A stretch of 36,291 nt of DNA, from positions 1 through 36,291 of the forward strand of contig JACCFC020000028.1 in NCBI GenBank assembly GCA_020830965.2, given 5' to 3'. The stretch comes from Neisseriaceae bacterium TC5R-5. GTDB lineage: Bacteria; Pseudomonadota; Gammaproteobacteria; Burkholderiales; Chromobacteriaceae. Positions 6,993 through 13,870 of this stretch are shown here, one piece after another. Numbering within the stretch: the first letter of the stretch is position 1; every line of letters starts with the position of its first letter. Position numbers and translations under genes: made by a program. Under the pieces are notes generated by a model, which was given only the letters and a program-made list of their open reading frames with translations, was not told the DNA's origin and searched no databases.

Positions 6993-7499
6993 ATGTTAGC
7001 TCAATGTCTAAGATTAGAACTTCATCGTGTTAGTCAGGTTTTGGTAGAAATTCGCTTTTTAGCAGGTATAACAACTTCTATTGATAGTTATACGCCTATT
7101 GAAGAAGAAAGTATGGATTCTTTAATTAAATATTTGCAAAGAATATATGATTTAGCTGAACCTGTTTCTTATGTACCCGTTACTACAGCAGAAGGTTGTA
7201 ATGTAGAAAAATATTGTGATGCGCTCAATCTTGTTAGTGTAGTTTTGATAAGAATTTGTTATTTAGTAGATAAAAAAAATGTTTTTACTGATATACGAAA
7301 CACTAACCAACTTCAAAATATAGAAGAGTTTACTAATTCTTTGAAACAGATACATGATTTAGCTGATTCCGTGCATAATACTCTGCGTATCATAGCTGAT
7401 GATGCTATTAATTTAGAATGGCTGATGAAATCTGAAATAGAACGAGCTTCAAAAATATTTTTAGATAATAATTGGCCTATCGATATTAAGATCAGATAA
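6993..7499 (+). CDS. Unknown AT-rich gene with internal duplication
   Basis: 168 residues, no recognised family. The two halves resemble each other: VSQVLVEIRFLAG...SLIKYLQRIYDLAEPVS (about residues 13-62) and VSVVLIRICYLVD...FTNSLKQIHDLADSVH (about 83-128), so it may be a tandem helical repeat protein. A good ribosome binding site (TAAGGAAAAAT) precedes the ATG. Base composition is clearly more AT-rich than the backbone genes, suggesting separate acquisition. It follows the XRE gene by 91 bp and may be co-transcribed with it. Function unknown. Confidence 0.6.
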   Translation: MLAQCLRLELHRVSQVLVEIRFLAGITTSIDSYTPIEEESMDSLIKYLQRIYDLAEPVSYVPVTTAEGCNVEKYCDALNLVSVVLIRICYLVDKKNVFTDIRNTNQLQNIEEFTNSLKQIHDLADSVHNTLRIIADDAINLEWLMKSEIERASKIFLDNNWPIDIKIR

Positions 7500-7514
7500 A
7501 AAAAGGATGTTTAC

Positions 7515-7546
7515 CAAAAAAACGACCTACCCTCTAATGAGGTAGG
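7515..7546 (-). terminator. Minus-strand terminator after the 56-residue ORF
   Basis: On the minus strand CCTACC and GGTAGG (7546-7541 with 7531-7526) form a 6-bp stem with a 9-base loop, followed by TCGTTTTTTT. It supports transcription of the short minus-strand ORF ending at 7590. It also lies at the 3' end of the convergent plus-strand gene. Confidence 0.65.
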
Positions 7547-7589
7547 AGCGACACTTGCCAATTTTCATAAGACCTAATAGTAATTCAAG

Positions 7590-7760
7590 CTATCCACCTT
7601 GGGGCTTTGCCCCAAACCCCAATGCTCGCCGCATGGTCAGGGTTTGGGGTTGAACTTCACCCCAAACCTTCCCTCCAGCATTTATCACTTCAAGAGCGTC
7701 AAGCAGCTTTCGCGGCATATCCTCGCCGGTAAAACCGGTTCCGGTATTCCACGACTGCAT
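7590..7760 (-). CDS. Short ORF (56 aa), possible small gene or remnant
   Basis: 56 residues from ATG at 7760, beginning MQSWNTGTGFTGEDMPRKLL and ending in GFGAKPQGG. AAAGAGAG lies at ribosome-binding distance and an in-frame TAA precedes it, so it is a self-contained frame. A terminator follows on the same strand. Composition looks like coding sequence, but I recognise no family. It ends 50 bp before a Tn3-family end, so it could be the tail of a gene cut by that transposon. Too short for strong inference. Confidence 0.4.
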   Translation of the reverse strand: MQSWNTGTGFTGEDMPRKLLDALEVINAGGKVWGEVQPQTLTMRRALGFGAKPQGG

Positions 7761-7810
7761 TGACTCTCTTTACGTTCAAGTTGTCGGCATTGAAAAATCA
7801 ACTCTTATTA

Positions 7811-7848
7811 GGGGTCGTCTCAGAAAACGGAATTTAAAGTACGTTAAG
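7811..7848. mobile_element. Tn3-family 38-bp terminal inverted repeat
   Basis: A 38-bp stretch starting GGGGTCGTCTCAGAAAACGG and ending ACGTTAAG. It has the GGGG start and (A)CGYTAAG end typical of Tn3-family termini. It overlaps the stop codon of the tnpR remnant. No partner end or tnpA is present in the window, so this is a transposon scar. Confidence 0.8.
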
Positions 7849-8024
7849 GCTGCGCTGAGGCTGGTACCCAGCGGTACAACGTAGGAACGGACACCCCGAG
7901 GTTCTTGGCCACGTCCTTGGCAGGCACGCCGCTAGCCAGCAGCTTCTTGGCTGACTCGATCTTGCTCTCGGTCATCTTGGGCTTGCGACCACCCTTACGG
8001 CCAAGCTGACGGGTATTACTCTTA
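7844..8024 (-). pseudogene. tnpR: Tn3-family resolvase (TnpR) C-terminal remnant
   Basis: An open frame of about 60 codons with no start. Readable parts are RQLGRKGGRKPKMTE, KKLLASGVPAKDVAKNLGVS and VPTLYRWVPASAQP, ending at TAA (7846-7844). This is the hinge and helix-turn-helix DNA-binding domain of a Tn3-family serine resolvase. The catalytic N-terminal domain is absent. The break coincides with a 24-bp inverted repeat (8025-8048), so a later rearrangement removed the rest of the element. Confidence 0.8.
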
Positions 8025-8103
8025 AAACGGCCACCAGCGCGTTTTTATGGCCCGGTTAATGTCAAGGCATAGGCAAGCGATAAAAACGCGCTGGTGGCCG
8101 TTT
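8025..8103. repeat. 24-bp inverted repeat with 31-bp loop at tnpR break
   Basis: The left arm 8025-8048 (AAACGGCCACCAGCGCG...) is the exact reverse complement of 8080-8103. The 31-bp loop codes for nothing. It starts where the tnpR remnant becomes unreadable. It may be a small non-autonomous element, a foldback deletion scar or a regulatory hairpin. Confidence 0.85.
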
Positions 8104-8133
8104 CTGTGCGTTCTTGTGACTTCTAATGCTGAT

Positions 8134-8166
8134 GGCTACTGAACATCTTGATGTTATTAAGTAGCC
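8134..8166. repeat. Imperfect hairpin
   Basis: GGCTACT (8134-8140) pairs with AGTAGCC (8160-8166), and inside it AACATC pairs with GATGTT around TT. No T-run follows, so it is not a clear terminator. Role unknown. Confidence 0.5.
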
Positions 8167-8219
8167 GTTATCGTTGTGAGCTTTGTTGATTTGCCCGCAT
8201 TGGGTACATGTGAGCATTG

Positions 8220-8700
8220 AAAGTGACATCGATCAAGGGGACTCACTTTCCTGGTAGCAGCGCCGTAAGGCGCGGGTGGGGGGAGCCGCCGAAGGCGGGG
8301 GGAGGGCTTGCCCTCCCACAAGGGGGGCGAGTGCGCGACCGAAGCGAAGCGTAGGGAGGATGGGGGGAACGCAGTTCCCCGCGCACTTGTGAGGTTGATT
8401 TGTCACCGGCTGGCTTGCAAAGCCGATTGATTTATGGTTTTCAATCAGGTACGCCACATTGGTTTTCAGGTTTTGGCCTGAGCGAATCGGCTTGGTTGTT
8501 CATGGCCTGGACGGTTGTTCTGCGTCCGGGGGGCCATCTGCCCCTTTTGGGGCACATTATGGGGTGAGCGCATCGCGCGAGGGGCGTAAGCCCCTGGGGG
8601 ATGCCGGGCGGGGAGCGCCGAAGGCGCGGGCGAAAGCCCGCTTGCGGGCTGTAGGAGCTGGCGGGGGCGAAAGCCCCCAAGAGGCGGTGGGTTTGGTTTT
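8220..8700. other. GC-rich, hairpin-rich stretch without recognisable genes
   Basis: Dense short inverted repeats such as GCCGCCGAAGGCGG, GGGCTTGCCC and GAAAGCCCGCTTGCGGGC. Frames on both strands translate to low-complexity Pro/Arg/Gly-rich sequence with no domain. GAAAGTGA (8218-8225) and TCACTTTC (8243-8250) form a further inverted repeat at its left edge. Its texture (GAAGCGAAGCG and the like) resembles the 298-bp repeats at 3447 and 16016, without long identity. I see no gene here. Confidence 0.5.
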
Positions 8701-8779
8701 GGTTAAAAAATAGTTAAAAAACGGTTAGCGGGGCGAAAAAATCGCTGATTTTTTAGTAAAATCAATGTGTTAAAAAATC
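8697..8779. other. AT-rich segment of the origin
   Basis: A strongly A+T-rich stretch with repeated GTTAAAAAA-type runs just left of the first DnaA-like box and iteron. AT-rich blocks beside iterons are the usual unwinding elements of iteron-controlled origins. Confidence 0.55.
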
Positions 8780-9128
8780 TGTGGATAGGTCAAACGACAC
8801 GAAAACATAGGTCAAACGACACGAAAACATAGGTCAAACGACACGAAAACATAGGTCAAACGACACGCGGCATAGGTCAAACGACACGATTTGGCCTTGG
8901 CGCGGACTGAAAACATAGGTCATACGACACGTAACATAGGTCATACGACACGATGTCCGTTTTTCGTCAGTTTGACTTGCCAAGTTATCCACAATCGCGG
9001 ATGCAATCTGCATGATTGGGTGTCGTTTGACCTATGTTCTCGCTTTTGAGCGTAGGTCATACGACACGCCTTGTAGGTCATACGACACGCTTTCGGCTCG
9101 ACTAGGTCGGGTCGTGTCGTTTGACCTA
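8780..9128. other. oriV: oriV: 11 iterons and DnaA boxes
   Basis: A 16-bp iteron TAGGTCAAACGACACG occurs at 8786, 8808, 8830, 8852 and 8873 (spacing 21-22 bp). The variant TAGGTCATACGACACG occurs at 8916, 8937, 9053 and 9074. Inverted copies lie at 9019-9034 (one mismatch) and 9113-9128. A perfect DnaA box TTATCCACA lies at 8985-8993, and a one-mismatch box (TGTGGATAG, reverse strand) at 8780-8788 overlaps the first iteron. The helically phased iterons and nearby trfA mark the vegetative origin. Origin function is inferred. Confidence 0.92.
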
Positions 9129-9144
9129 TGCCTTAGAAACGCCA

Positions 9145-9171
9145 AAGGGCGCTTGCGCGCCCTTGTTTTTT
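9145..9171 (+). terminator. Terminator at the right edge of oriV
   Basis: AAGGGCGC and GCGCCCTT (9145-9152, 9157-9164) form a stem with loop TTGC, followed by GTTTTTT. It faces plus-strand transcription and would insulate sequence to its right from transcription through the iterons. Confidence 0.8.
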
Positions 9172-9189
9172 CTGGGGTGTAAGAACGAA

Positions 9190-10190
9190 TGTTATTTGCG
9201 ACTCAGGATCAGTTTCTGCGAATAAGGGTTGCTATTTGCGACTACTTTCTCACTCGGGGTAACTTTTGTAATGTTGGGTGTAGCCAGATGCATGTTTCCA
9301 TACTTAGGGGGAGGCTTAAGTCGCACAGAATGCTTTTCTGAGCAATTAAGCACCATAGAGTCCATAAACTTTCTCCACGGCCCACGCGGTTTTCTGGTAG
9401 ATAGCATGCTTCTAGTAAGCCGCTGATAGAGGTTTCCTCCAGATCATCTAGCATTCGGATTAAGCGCTCTCGGTGGCCGGGATGGTGTGGTGCAAAGCGA
9501 TATGACCAAAGAAACTGAATATTTTGTAGTAATCCCGTTCGAATTTGCTTCTCAGTAAAAATACGGAATTGCCAGCCGCGTTCATTTGCGTAAGCTCGAG
9601 CGGCTTTGAACTTTGGCTTTAAAGTTGACCAATTCAGCTTCAAGTCCTTTTGATACTTTACTTCACACAGCAAAGGCTTACGCGTGGAGCGTCCCACGGC
9701 TGAATGGTTGATGAAACTGACAAGTAGATCAGGGGTATAAGAGCGTGTGCGCCTGTCTGTGTCTTGAAATAAGATTTTTACCGGCTGAACTTGGAACCAG
9801 TCGAGCTCATCCTGCCAAGCCGTGAGCAGTATGAGGTCTCGTTCCAGTGATGACTCAAACTCTTTGCCTAGCAACTTACCAGTCAAACTGATGGTATTGA
9901 TTGGAATGCGGCGAGCAGCTTCGGGAGTACCCACGTTTAGCAACCAAGAAATAGATGCTCTCATCTTAAAATTACCCTCTTAATATGGCAAATCAGATGA
10001 AGGAGATGAGTGCCACAAAAAATGTTTTTGGCATGAGATAATGTTCTAGAATGCAGAGCACCGGACATTGTTAACGTCTTCGCCGTGTAGAAATACTCTG
10101 GCGGTGAAGTTTTTGGGAGGTGGAATACATTGTGTATCAAGGTAAGTCGCATATAATTCTCCTGTTTTCGGTGACTAGTCGCAAATAGCT
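9190..10190 (-). mobile_element. Mini Tn7-like element carrying only tnsA (candidate)
   Basis: Related motifs lie at both edges. Left: TGTTATTTGCGACT (9190-9203) and TGCTATTTGCGACTA (9230-9244). Right, read on the minus strand: AGCTATTTGCGACTA (10190-10176) and TATATGCGACTTACC. Multiple subterminal repeats in opposite orientation at the two ends are typical of TnsB-binding ends of Tn7-like elements. The only recognisable gene between them is tnsA, with no tnsB, tnsC or target selector. I find no clear 5-bp target duplication, so exact termini are uncertain. Confidence 0.5.
9242..9964 (-). CDS. tnsA: TnsA-family transposon endonuclease
   Basis: 240 residues against about 270 for Tn7 TnsA. The restriction-endonuclease-like core is visible: E41 in SSLERDLILL, D79 in SYTPDLLVSF, and E101/K103 in LLCEVKYQKDL, matching the Glu-Asp-Lys catalytic set. 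The C-terminal TnsB/TnsC-interacting region (WTLWCLIAQKSILCDLSLPL) is also present. In Tn7, TnsA cuts the 5' ends while TnsB cuts the 3' ends. Here TnsB and TnsC are absent, so it is orphaned, needs partners in trans or has been co-opted. It sits between end-like repeats and splits oriV from trfA. A short ORF at 9961-10203 overlaps its start by 4 bp. Confidence 0.85.
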   Translation of the reverse strand: MRASISWLLNVGTPEAARRIPINTISLTGKLLGKEFESSLERDLILLTAWQDELDWFQVQPVKILFQDTDRRTRSYTPDLLVSFINHSAVGRSTRKPLLCEVKYQKDLKLNWSTLKPKFKAARAYANERGWQFRIFTEKQIRTGLLQNIQFLWSYRFAPHHPGHRERLIRMLDDLEETSISGLLEACYLPENRVGRGESLWTLWCLIAQKSILCDLSLPLSMETCIWLHPTLQKLPRVRK

Positions 10191-10221
10191 GTCGGATTAA
10201 CATGGGGGGTTGCCGGGGGCG

Positions 10222-11139
10222 TCACTCGCGGACGCAACATATTTGGTCATCCTTGTTTAGCCTGGCCGCGTCTGCAATCTTGGCTTCCACCACTTCGGTG
10301 CAAGCGCGCTTGACGGTCTGCCGCCAGCTTGCCGTGTTTGAGTCGGACGAACCACACATTTGTCGGAACTTGGCCAAGGTCAGCGGGAAAGGGTGTTTGT
10401 GGCTCTCGATGTAGTCGGCCAGGCGGCGGGCAACCGGCGACAGGTCGCGGTAAATTTCCCATGAATGGCTTGTGAACGTGTTACCGGCGAACAAGACAAT
10501 TAGGTTCGGGTCAATCCACACACGGTATTGCGTGGGCTTGCCTTCCGAGTCGTTGACGACGGTGTAGTTCTGAATCAGCGAGATTGCGCCGCTCTTGCCG
10601 TATGCCTTGGAGTTGAGGGCCAACACTTCGTTGGCTTTTAACCTGGTAATGCACTCGCGGGCGCGGTCGTAGTTCCGGCCACTCTTTGACCAATTCACGT
10701 CGCGCACCAAGTCTTTGACGCTGAATTCAAAAGGTGCGCCTAAGGCTACGCTTTGGCCGTAGCTAAGAATTTGCAACCAAACAAGCTCGTCATCCTCGGC
10801 CCGTAGCTCGATGCCAGTGTAGAGGATAGAAACATGCTCGTTGTAGTGGAAAAGGCGCTCGTGCATGAGAGTCTTGCGCGGCTGGCGCTTGTTGCGGGCA
10901 GTGAAAAGCGAACTGCGCGCGTAGTCGTTCGGGATGTGCCGCAAGTCGTCACGATCTCCTATGGTGTCGGGAAAAATCAAGTCAAGCTGGAACTGGTCGC
11001 CGGGCTTCAGGCCCTTGCTGTTGAGGTAGGCGCGGCGCTGCAAACGTTCAAGCTGTGCGTCTGACTTCTTTTCGCCAGGCGCGGGCTTGCCTGGCTCGGT
11101 AGGCATGGCTTTTTGTATGTGTTCAAAGGCGGTTTTCAT
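10222..11139 (-). CDS. trfA: TrfA-type plasmid replication initiator
   Basis: 305 residues. The pattern FHYNEHVSILYTGIELRAED, WLQILSYGQ, VLFAGNTFTSHSWEIYRDLS and PVARRLADYIESHKHPFPL closely follows IncP-1 TrfA (winged-helix initiator domains, about residues 95-295). TrfA binds iterons and recruits host DnaA and helicase. Its length is nearer the short TrfA form (285 residues) than the long form (382). GGGGCC lies upstream at a plausible ribosome-binding distance. The iterons it should bind lie 1.1-1.4 kb away across the TnsA insertion. It follows korA, so control by KorA/KorB-type repressors is likely. Confidence 0.93.
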   Translation of the reverse strand: MKTAFEHIQKAMPTEPGKPAPGEKKSDAQLERLQRRAYLNSKGLKPGDQFQLDLIFPDTIGDRDDLRHIPNDYARSSLFTARNKRQPRKTLMHERLFHYNEHVSILYTGIELRAEDDELVWLQILSYGQSVALGAPFEFSVKDLVRDVNWSKSGRNYDRARECITRLKANEVLALNSKAYGKSGAISLIQNYTVVNDSEGKPTQYRVWIDPNLIVLFAGNTFTSHSWEIYRDLSPVARRLADYIESHKHPFPLTLAKFRQMCGSSDSNTASWRQTVKRACTEVVEAKIADAARLNKDDQICCVRE

Positions 11140-11227
11140 GGCGTTACGGCCCCTTTTCCTATAGAATTGCGCCTGTTAAGCGGCGATTGGTTCTTGTTGA
11201 CTGGTTTTCGCTTACGTTGACTTTTAC

Positions 11228-11259
11228 AAGCCCGGTGTCTCAAGCGCCGGGCTTTTTTA
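11228..11259. terminator. Hairpin between korA and trfA
   Basis: AAGCCCGG (11228-11235) and CCGGGCTT (11247-11254) form a stem. The T-run (CTTTTTTATTT) is on the plus strand, opposite to the direction of korA and trfA. It overlaps the korA stop. For minus-strand transcription it may only attenuate, leaving some read-through into trfA. Downstream lies AGTCAACGTAA, a leader motif also found before parA and the 195-residue gene. Confidence 0.6.
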
Positions 11260-11634
11260 TTTGTCTTTCGGCGGCTTTCTCGGGGTCTTCGGCTTGCGTT
11301 CCGGCTGCGGGCTTGCCTGGGCAATCTCCCCCCGGAACTTGTTTATCAAGTGGGTAGGAGCAATCAGAGTGACTTGCTCCCAGCCAGGCGGCAACAACGC
11401 GCCAGCGTTGGCCGCTGCGCGCTGTGATTCGTGGTAGCTCTGCAAGGTGCGCCAAACGGTGCTTACAGCATCGCCCACAGCTTGCCTTGACCATCCGAAG
11501 CGGTCGCCCACGGCTTGAAGTGTCTGACCTTCCACAAGGGCCGATCTTGCGGCCTCGATGCGGTCATCAGAGATTTTCAGCAACGGTCGAACGGCCTCAA
11601 ATTCGGCTGCGGTCATTCGCCTTTTGGATCTCAT
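11257..11634 (-). CDS. korA: KorA/TrfB-family transcriptional repressor
   Basis: 125 residues from ATG at 11634 (MRSKRRMTAAEFEAVRPLL), preceded by TGGAGAAGTGAGC. Longer in-frame starts would run into parB and lack a ribosome binding site. The region ARSALVEGQTLQAVGDRFGW plus SRQAVGDAVSTVWRTL (about residues 28-64) matches the TrfB/KorA helix-turn-helix, and PPGWEQVTLIAP matches the KorA segment after it. KorA of IncP-1 is a global repressor of replication, partition and transfer promoters. It is the obvious candidate for the palindromes overlapping the parA, 2647-3234 and 15269-15736 promoters. Confidence 0.85.
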   Translation of the reverse strand: MRSKRRMTAAEFEAVRPLLKISDDRIEAARSALVEGQTLQAVGDRFGWSRQAVGDAVSTVWRTLQSYHESQRAAANAGALLPPGWEQVTLIAPTHLINKFRGEIAQASPQPERKPKTPRKPPKDK

Positions 11635-11636
11635 GC

Positions 11637-11702
11637 TCACTTCTCCAGACATGCGGCGTCGATCAATTTCAATTTCAAGGTTGAATTGCTCTCGTTGTAC
11701 AT
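11637..11702 (-). CDS. 21-codon ORF between parB and korA
   Basis: Starts ATG at 11702 (MYNESN...) and ends TGA at 11637, two bases before the korA start. It has one of the best ribosome binding sites in the region, TAGGAGAAACAACG. The arrangement suggests a short translated leader that feeds ribosomes into korA. It could also be a real micro-protein. I recognise no similarity. Confidence 0.45.
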   Translation of the reverse strand: MYNESNSTLKLKLIDAACLEK

Positions 11703-11743
11703 CGTTGTTTCTCCTAAAAGTTGATCTGTCGCGCTTGGTCGTC

Positions 11744-12937
11744 TTACTCTTTTTTGACGCTGCCAAACACGTTGATAAGGCTAAATTTCGCTTCACTGTC
11801 TGCACCATGCAGGAAAGCGACAAGGGCAAAAGCGCCGTCTCCATCGCTGGAAAACTGGCCGTTGCGGAAACCTTGAATTACTGCACGACCTACATCTTTT
11901 GCCTGCTTGCCTGCGTCATAGTAAAAATGCAGCCAGGCTTCAGCAGTTTCTTTATCATCTGATGGCATCACGTCAAGAACGGTCTTCGGGCTGCTACCAT
12001 TTTCAAAGATGTTGATATACACGGTATTAAGAATTTGAGCTGGTGAAAGCGGCGACTCGCTACCGTCTTGCTGGCTTTCGCTGGTTGAGCTGTCGACGTC
12101 AGTTTTCACGCCAGTGAAGATGTCTATCTGGTCGTCACGCTTGCGTTGTTCTTCAAGCCATTTCGGTGTTCTCTCTCCATTAGCGTCCTTCTTCTTTTTA
12201 CTCGGCTTAACTTCTTCTTTAACCGCTGTGGCCTTATCACGAGCATTCACCTTACCTCGCGTTTTTTTGAGATCGTCTACCAATTCCTTAGCCGCCACAG
12301 GGTTAACCTTCTCCACTGTTTTAACGGTATTTATGACTTCAACGTCAGCGCTCACATTTTCCGTGACAAGACGTTTAGCCTGCTCGGGCAAATTCAGCAA
12401 AGAAAGCATCTTGGAAAGCCAAGGACGGCTTTTCTGGTGCTTTTCAAGCACAGCCTCAACGCTGCCCAACTTGTCAAGGTCGCGCTGAATCTTCTTTGCT
12501 TCCTCAATCTGAGTCAGGTTCTTGCGGTGGATGTTTTCGGCCATCTGGGCGTCTTCGGCTTCTTCATCCGACATTTCGCGGATATAAGCCGGAATTTGCT
12601 CAAGCCCCGCGAGCTTGGCCGCGCGGTAACGGCGTTCACCTGCGATCAATTGATAACCATCAGCAGTGGGGCGCAACAAAATAGGTTGCAACAATCCACG
12701 CACTTTGATGCTTGCAGCCAGGTCTTCAAGGGTATTTTCTTCGTCCTCAAAAGATTCGCGGATTTGGCGTTTCACTTCAACCATATCTAGAGGAATCAAT
12801 GAATACTGCGCGCCTTGGTCAGCAAACAAGGCATCAATGCCTGTACCCAAAGCGTCGGATGCACCCGAAAAAGCGTTTTCTTTTGTGTTGGCCATAGAAT
12901 CGTGTTCCTTGTTTTTGATAGTCTTAAACTGTGTCAT
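11744..12937 (-). CDS. parB: ParB/KorB-family partition protein
   Basis: 397 residues, or 383 if the second ATG at 12895 (MANTKENAF) is used. The ParB/Spo0J domain is clear: PILLRPTADGYQLIAGERRY and RAAKLAGLEQIPAYIRE with box II-type ENIHRKNLTQIEEA (about residues 90-160), then a helix-turn-helix (GSVEAVLEKHQKSRPWLSKM, about 168-190). A charged linker and a C-terminal domain follow, as in KorB. ParB binds centromere-like sites and, in KorB, also represses promoters. Its start overlaps the parA stop (ATGA). The seven TTTTCGCG-N2-CGCGAAAA sites are candidate targets. Confidence 0.93.
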   Translation of the reverse strand: MTQFKTIKNKEHDSMANTKENAFSGASDALGTGIDALFADQGAQYSLIPLDMVEVKRQIRESFEDEENTLEDLAASIKVRGLLQPILLRPTADGYQLIAGERRYRAAKLAGLEQIPAYIREMSDEEAEDAQMAENIHRKNLTQIEEAKKIQRDLDKLGSVEAVLEKHQKSRPWLSKMLSLLNLPEQAKRLVTENVSADVEVINTVKTVEKVNPVAAKELVDDLKKTRGKVNARDKATAVKEEVKPSKKKKDANGERTPKWLEEQRKRDDQIDIFTGVKTDVDSSTSESQQDGSESPLSPAQILNTVYINIFENGSSPKTVLDVMPSDDKETAEAWLHFYYDAGKQAKDVGRAVIQGFRNGQFSSDGDGAFALVAFLHGADSEAKFSLINVFGSVKKE

Positions 12938-13698
12938 TTGACGAGCCTACCCAAGATGGTTTCACAAGCTTTGCGCCATTCATGTGCGGCCTTCAAATGC
13001 CCTTCGCCTTTTGTGCTAGACCATACCGGTATTCGCTTAGCAATGGCTTTACGCACGGGGGCGCGCTCGGGTAGTACTTCTGATAAGATGGCGTCCCCAT
13101 AGCGTTGACGCAAGGCTACCAGCGCTTCGCGTTCCTCCGTACTGCGGTTATTTGTTTTCATGGGAAGAATGCCGATATGCTTCAAACGCGGGTTAAAACC
13201 CTGAGTTCGGACAACATGAATAGTTTGCATCAGGTCGGCCACACCCGCCAGTTCATAGAGACCTACGGAAACCGGGGTTACAACATAATCAGCAGCAGCC
13301 AGCGATGCCATGAGGCGAACACCCAACAATGGCGGGGTGTCTATCAAACAAAGGTCGAAACCAGCGGCTAAGCGACGCAATGCGTGTCCTGGGCGGCGGA
13401 TAACTTGATTTTCTGCCTTATCAATAGACAGCAAGCCGTTATCGGCGCGAATTATCGCCAATCTATCACTCAATCTTTGAGGTTCTTCACCGTCTGGCTC
13501 GGCATCGTACAACTTTGATGCAACGAGGCCAGCCGTTGCGCCATCCTTTGCCGAGAATGTCAGTGATGCGCTACCCTGCTTGTCCATATCGACCAGCAAA
13601 ACGTGTAAACCGGCTTCCATCGCGGCATAGGCAAGATGCACAGTCAAGGTGCTTTTGCCGACTCCGCCCTTTTGGTTTGCAACAGCGAGAATTTTCAT
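12934..13698 (-). CDS. parA: ParA/IncC-type partition ATPase
   Basis: 254 residues. Walker A ANQKGGVGKSTLTVHLAYAA (signature lysines K10 and K16), Walker A' region LLVDMDKQGSASLTF and Walker B FDLCLIDTPPLLG are intact. There is no long N-terminal helix-turn-helix, so it is a ParA of the short type and self-regulation is less likely than control by KorA/ParB. The ribosome binding site is GAAAGGAAACGAGAT. It is the first gene of the parA-parB-korA operon and has a strong promoter with an overlapping palindrome at 13760-13805. Confidence 0.95.
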   Translation of the reverse strand: MKILAVANQKGGVGKSTLTVHLAYAAMEAGLHVLLVDMDKQGSASLTFSAKDGATAGLVASKLYDAEPDGEEPQRLSDRLAIIRADNGLLSIDKAENQVIRRPGHALRRLAAGFDLCLIDTPPLLGVRLMASLAAADYVVTPVSVGLYELAGVADLMQTIHVVRTQGFNPRLKHIGILPMKTNNRSTEEREALVALRQRYGDAILSEVLPERAPVRKAIAKRIPVWSSTKGEGHLKAAHEWRKACETILGRLVK

Positions 13699-13759
13699 AT
13701 CTCGTTTCCTTTCAAATTTCGATTACGTTGACTAGATATTTGCTTTTGTTATGACATCA

Positions 13760-13805
13760 ACTTTAAAGATTCTGCTCCATTTTGTCAAGCAATTTTGCTT
13801 GTCTA
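13760..13805 (-). promoter_or_regulatory. parA promoter with palindromic operator
   Basis: Minus-strand TTGACA (13788-13783), 17-bp spacer, TAAAGT (13765-13760). The palindrome TTGTCAAGC-N6-GCTTGTCTA (13782-13805) overlaps the -35. The same design occurs at 3307-3352 and 15809-15854. KorA, or ParB/KorB, is the inferred repressor. Confidence 0.8.
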
Positions 13806-13823
13806 TATAGAAGATTAACCCGC

Positions 13824-13848
13824 AAAAAAATACCCGGCTAAGCCGGGC
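13824..13848 (-). terminator. Terminator after ssb
   Basis: On the minus strand GCCCGGC-TTA-GCCGGGT is followed by ATTTTTTT. It lies 23 bp past the ssb stop and separates ssb from the parA promoter. Confidence 0.85.
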
Positions 13849-13870
13849 ATTGTGTTCCCAATATTGACAA

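Noticed and set aside
8233-8713. Three overlapping ORFs of 74-84 codons in the GC-rich stretch
   Set aside because: They translate to Pro/Arg/Gly-rich low-complexity sequence, overlap each other on both strands and have no domain or good ribosome binding site. The absence of stop codons follows from GC content and hairpin repeats.
8780-9128. Possible CRISPR array, from regularly spaced 16-bp repeats
   Set aside because: Repeats are 21-22 bp apart with only 5-6 bp between them, include inverted copies, and sit with a DnaA box next to trfA. They are iterons.
9961-10203. 80-codon ORF upstream of tnsA, overlapping its start by 4 bp
   Set aside because: It runs through the end-like repeats of the element, has no recognisable domain and no strong ribosome binding site. 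It may only be a leader; I could not support it as a gene.
11136-11324. 62-codon minus-strand ORF ending in an ATGA overlap with trfA
   Set aside because: It starts inside korA in another frame and is almost entirely Arg/Lys/Ser-rich, as expected for a shadow frame. The 4-bp overlap with trfA is suggestive of coupling but not enough on its own.
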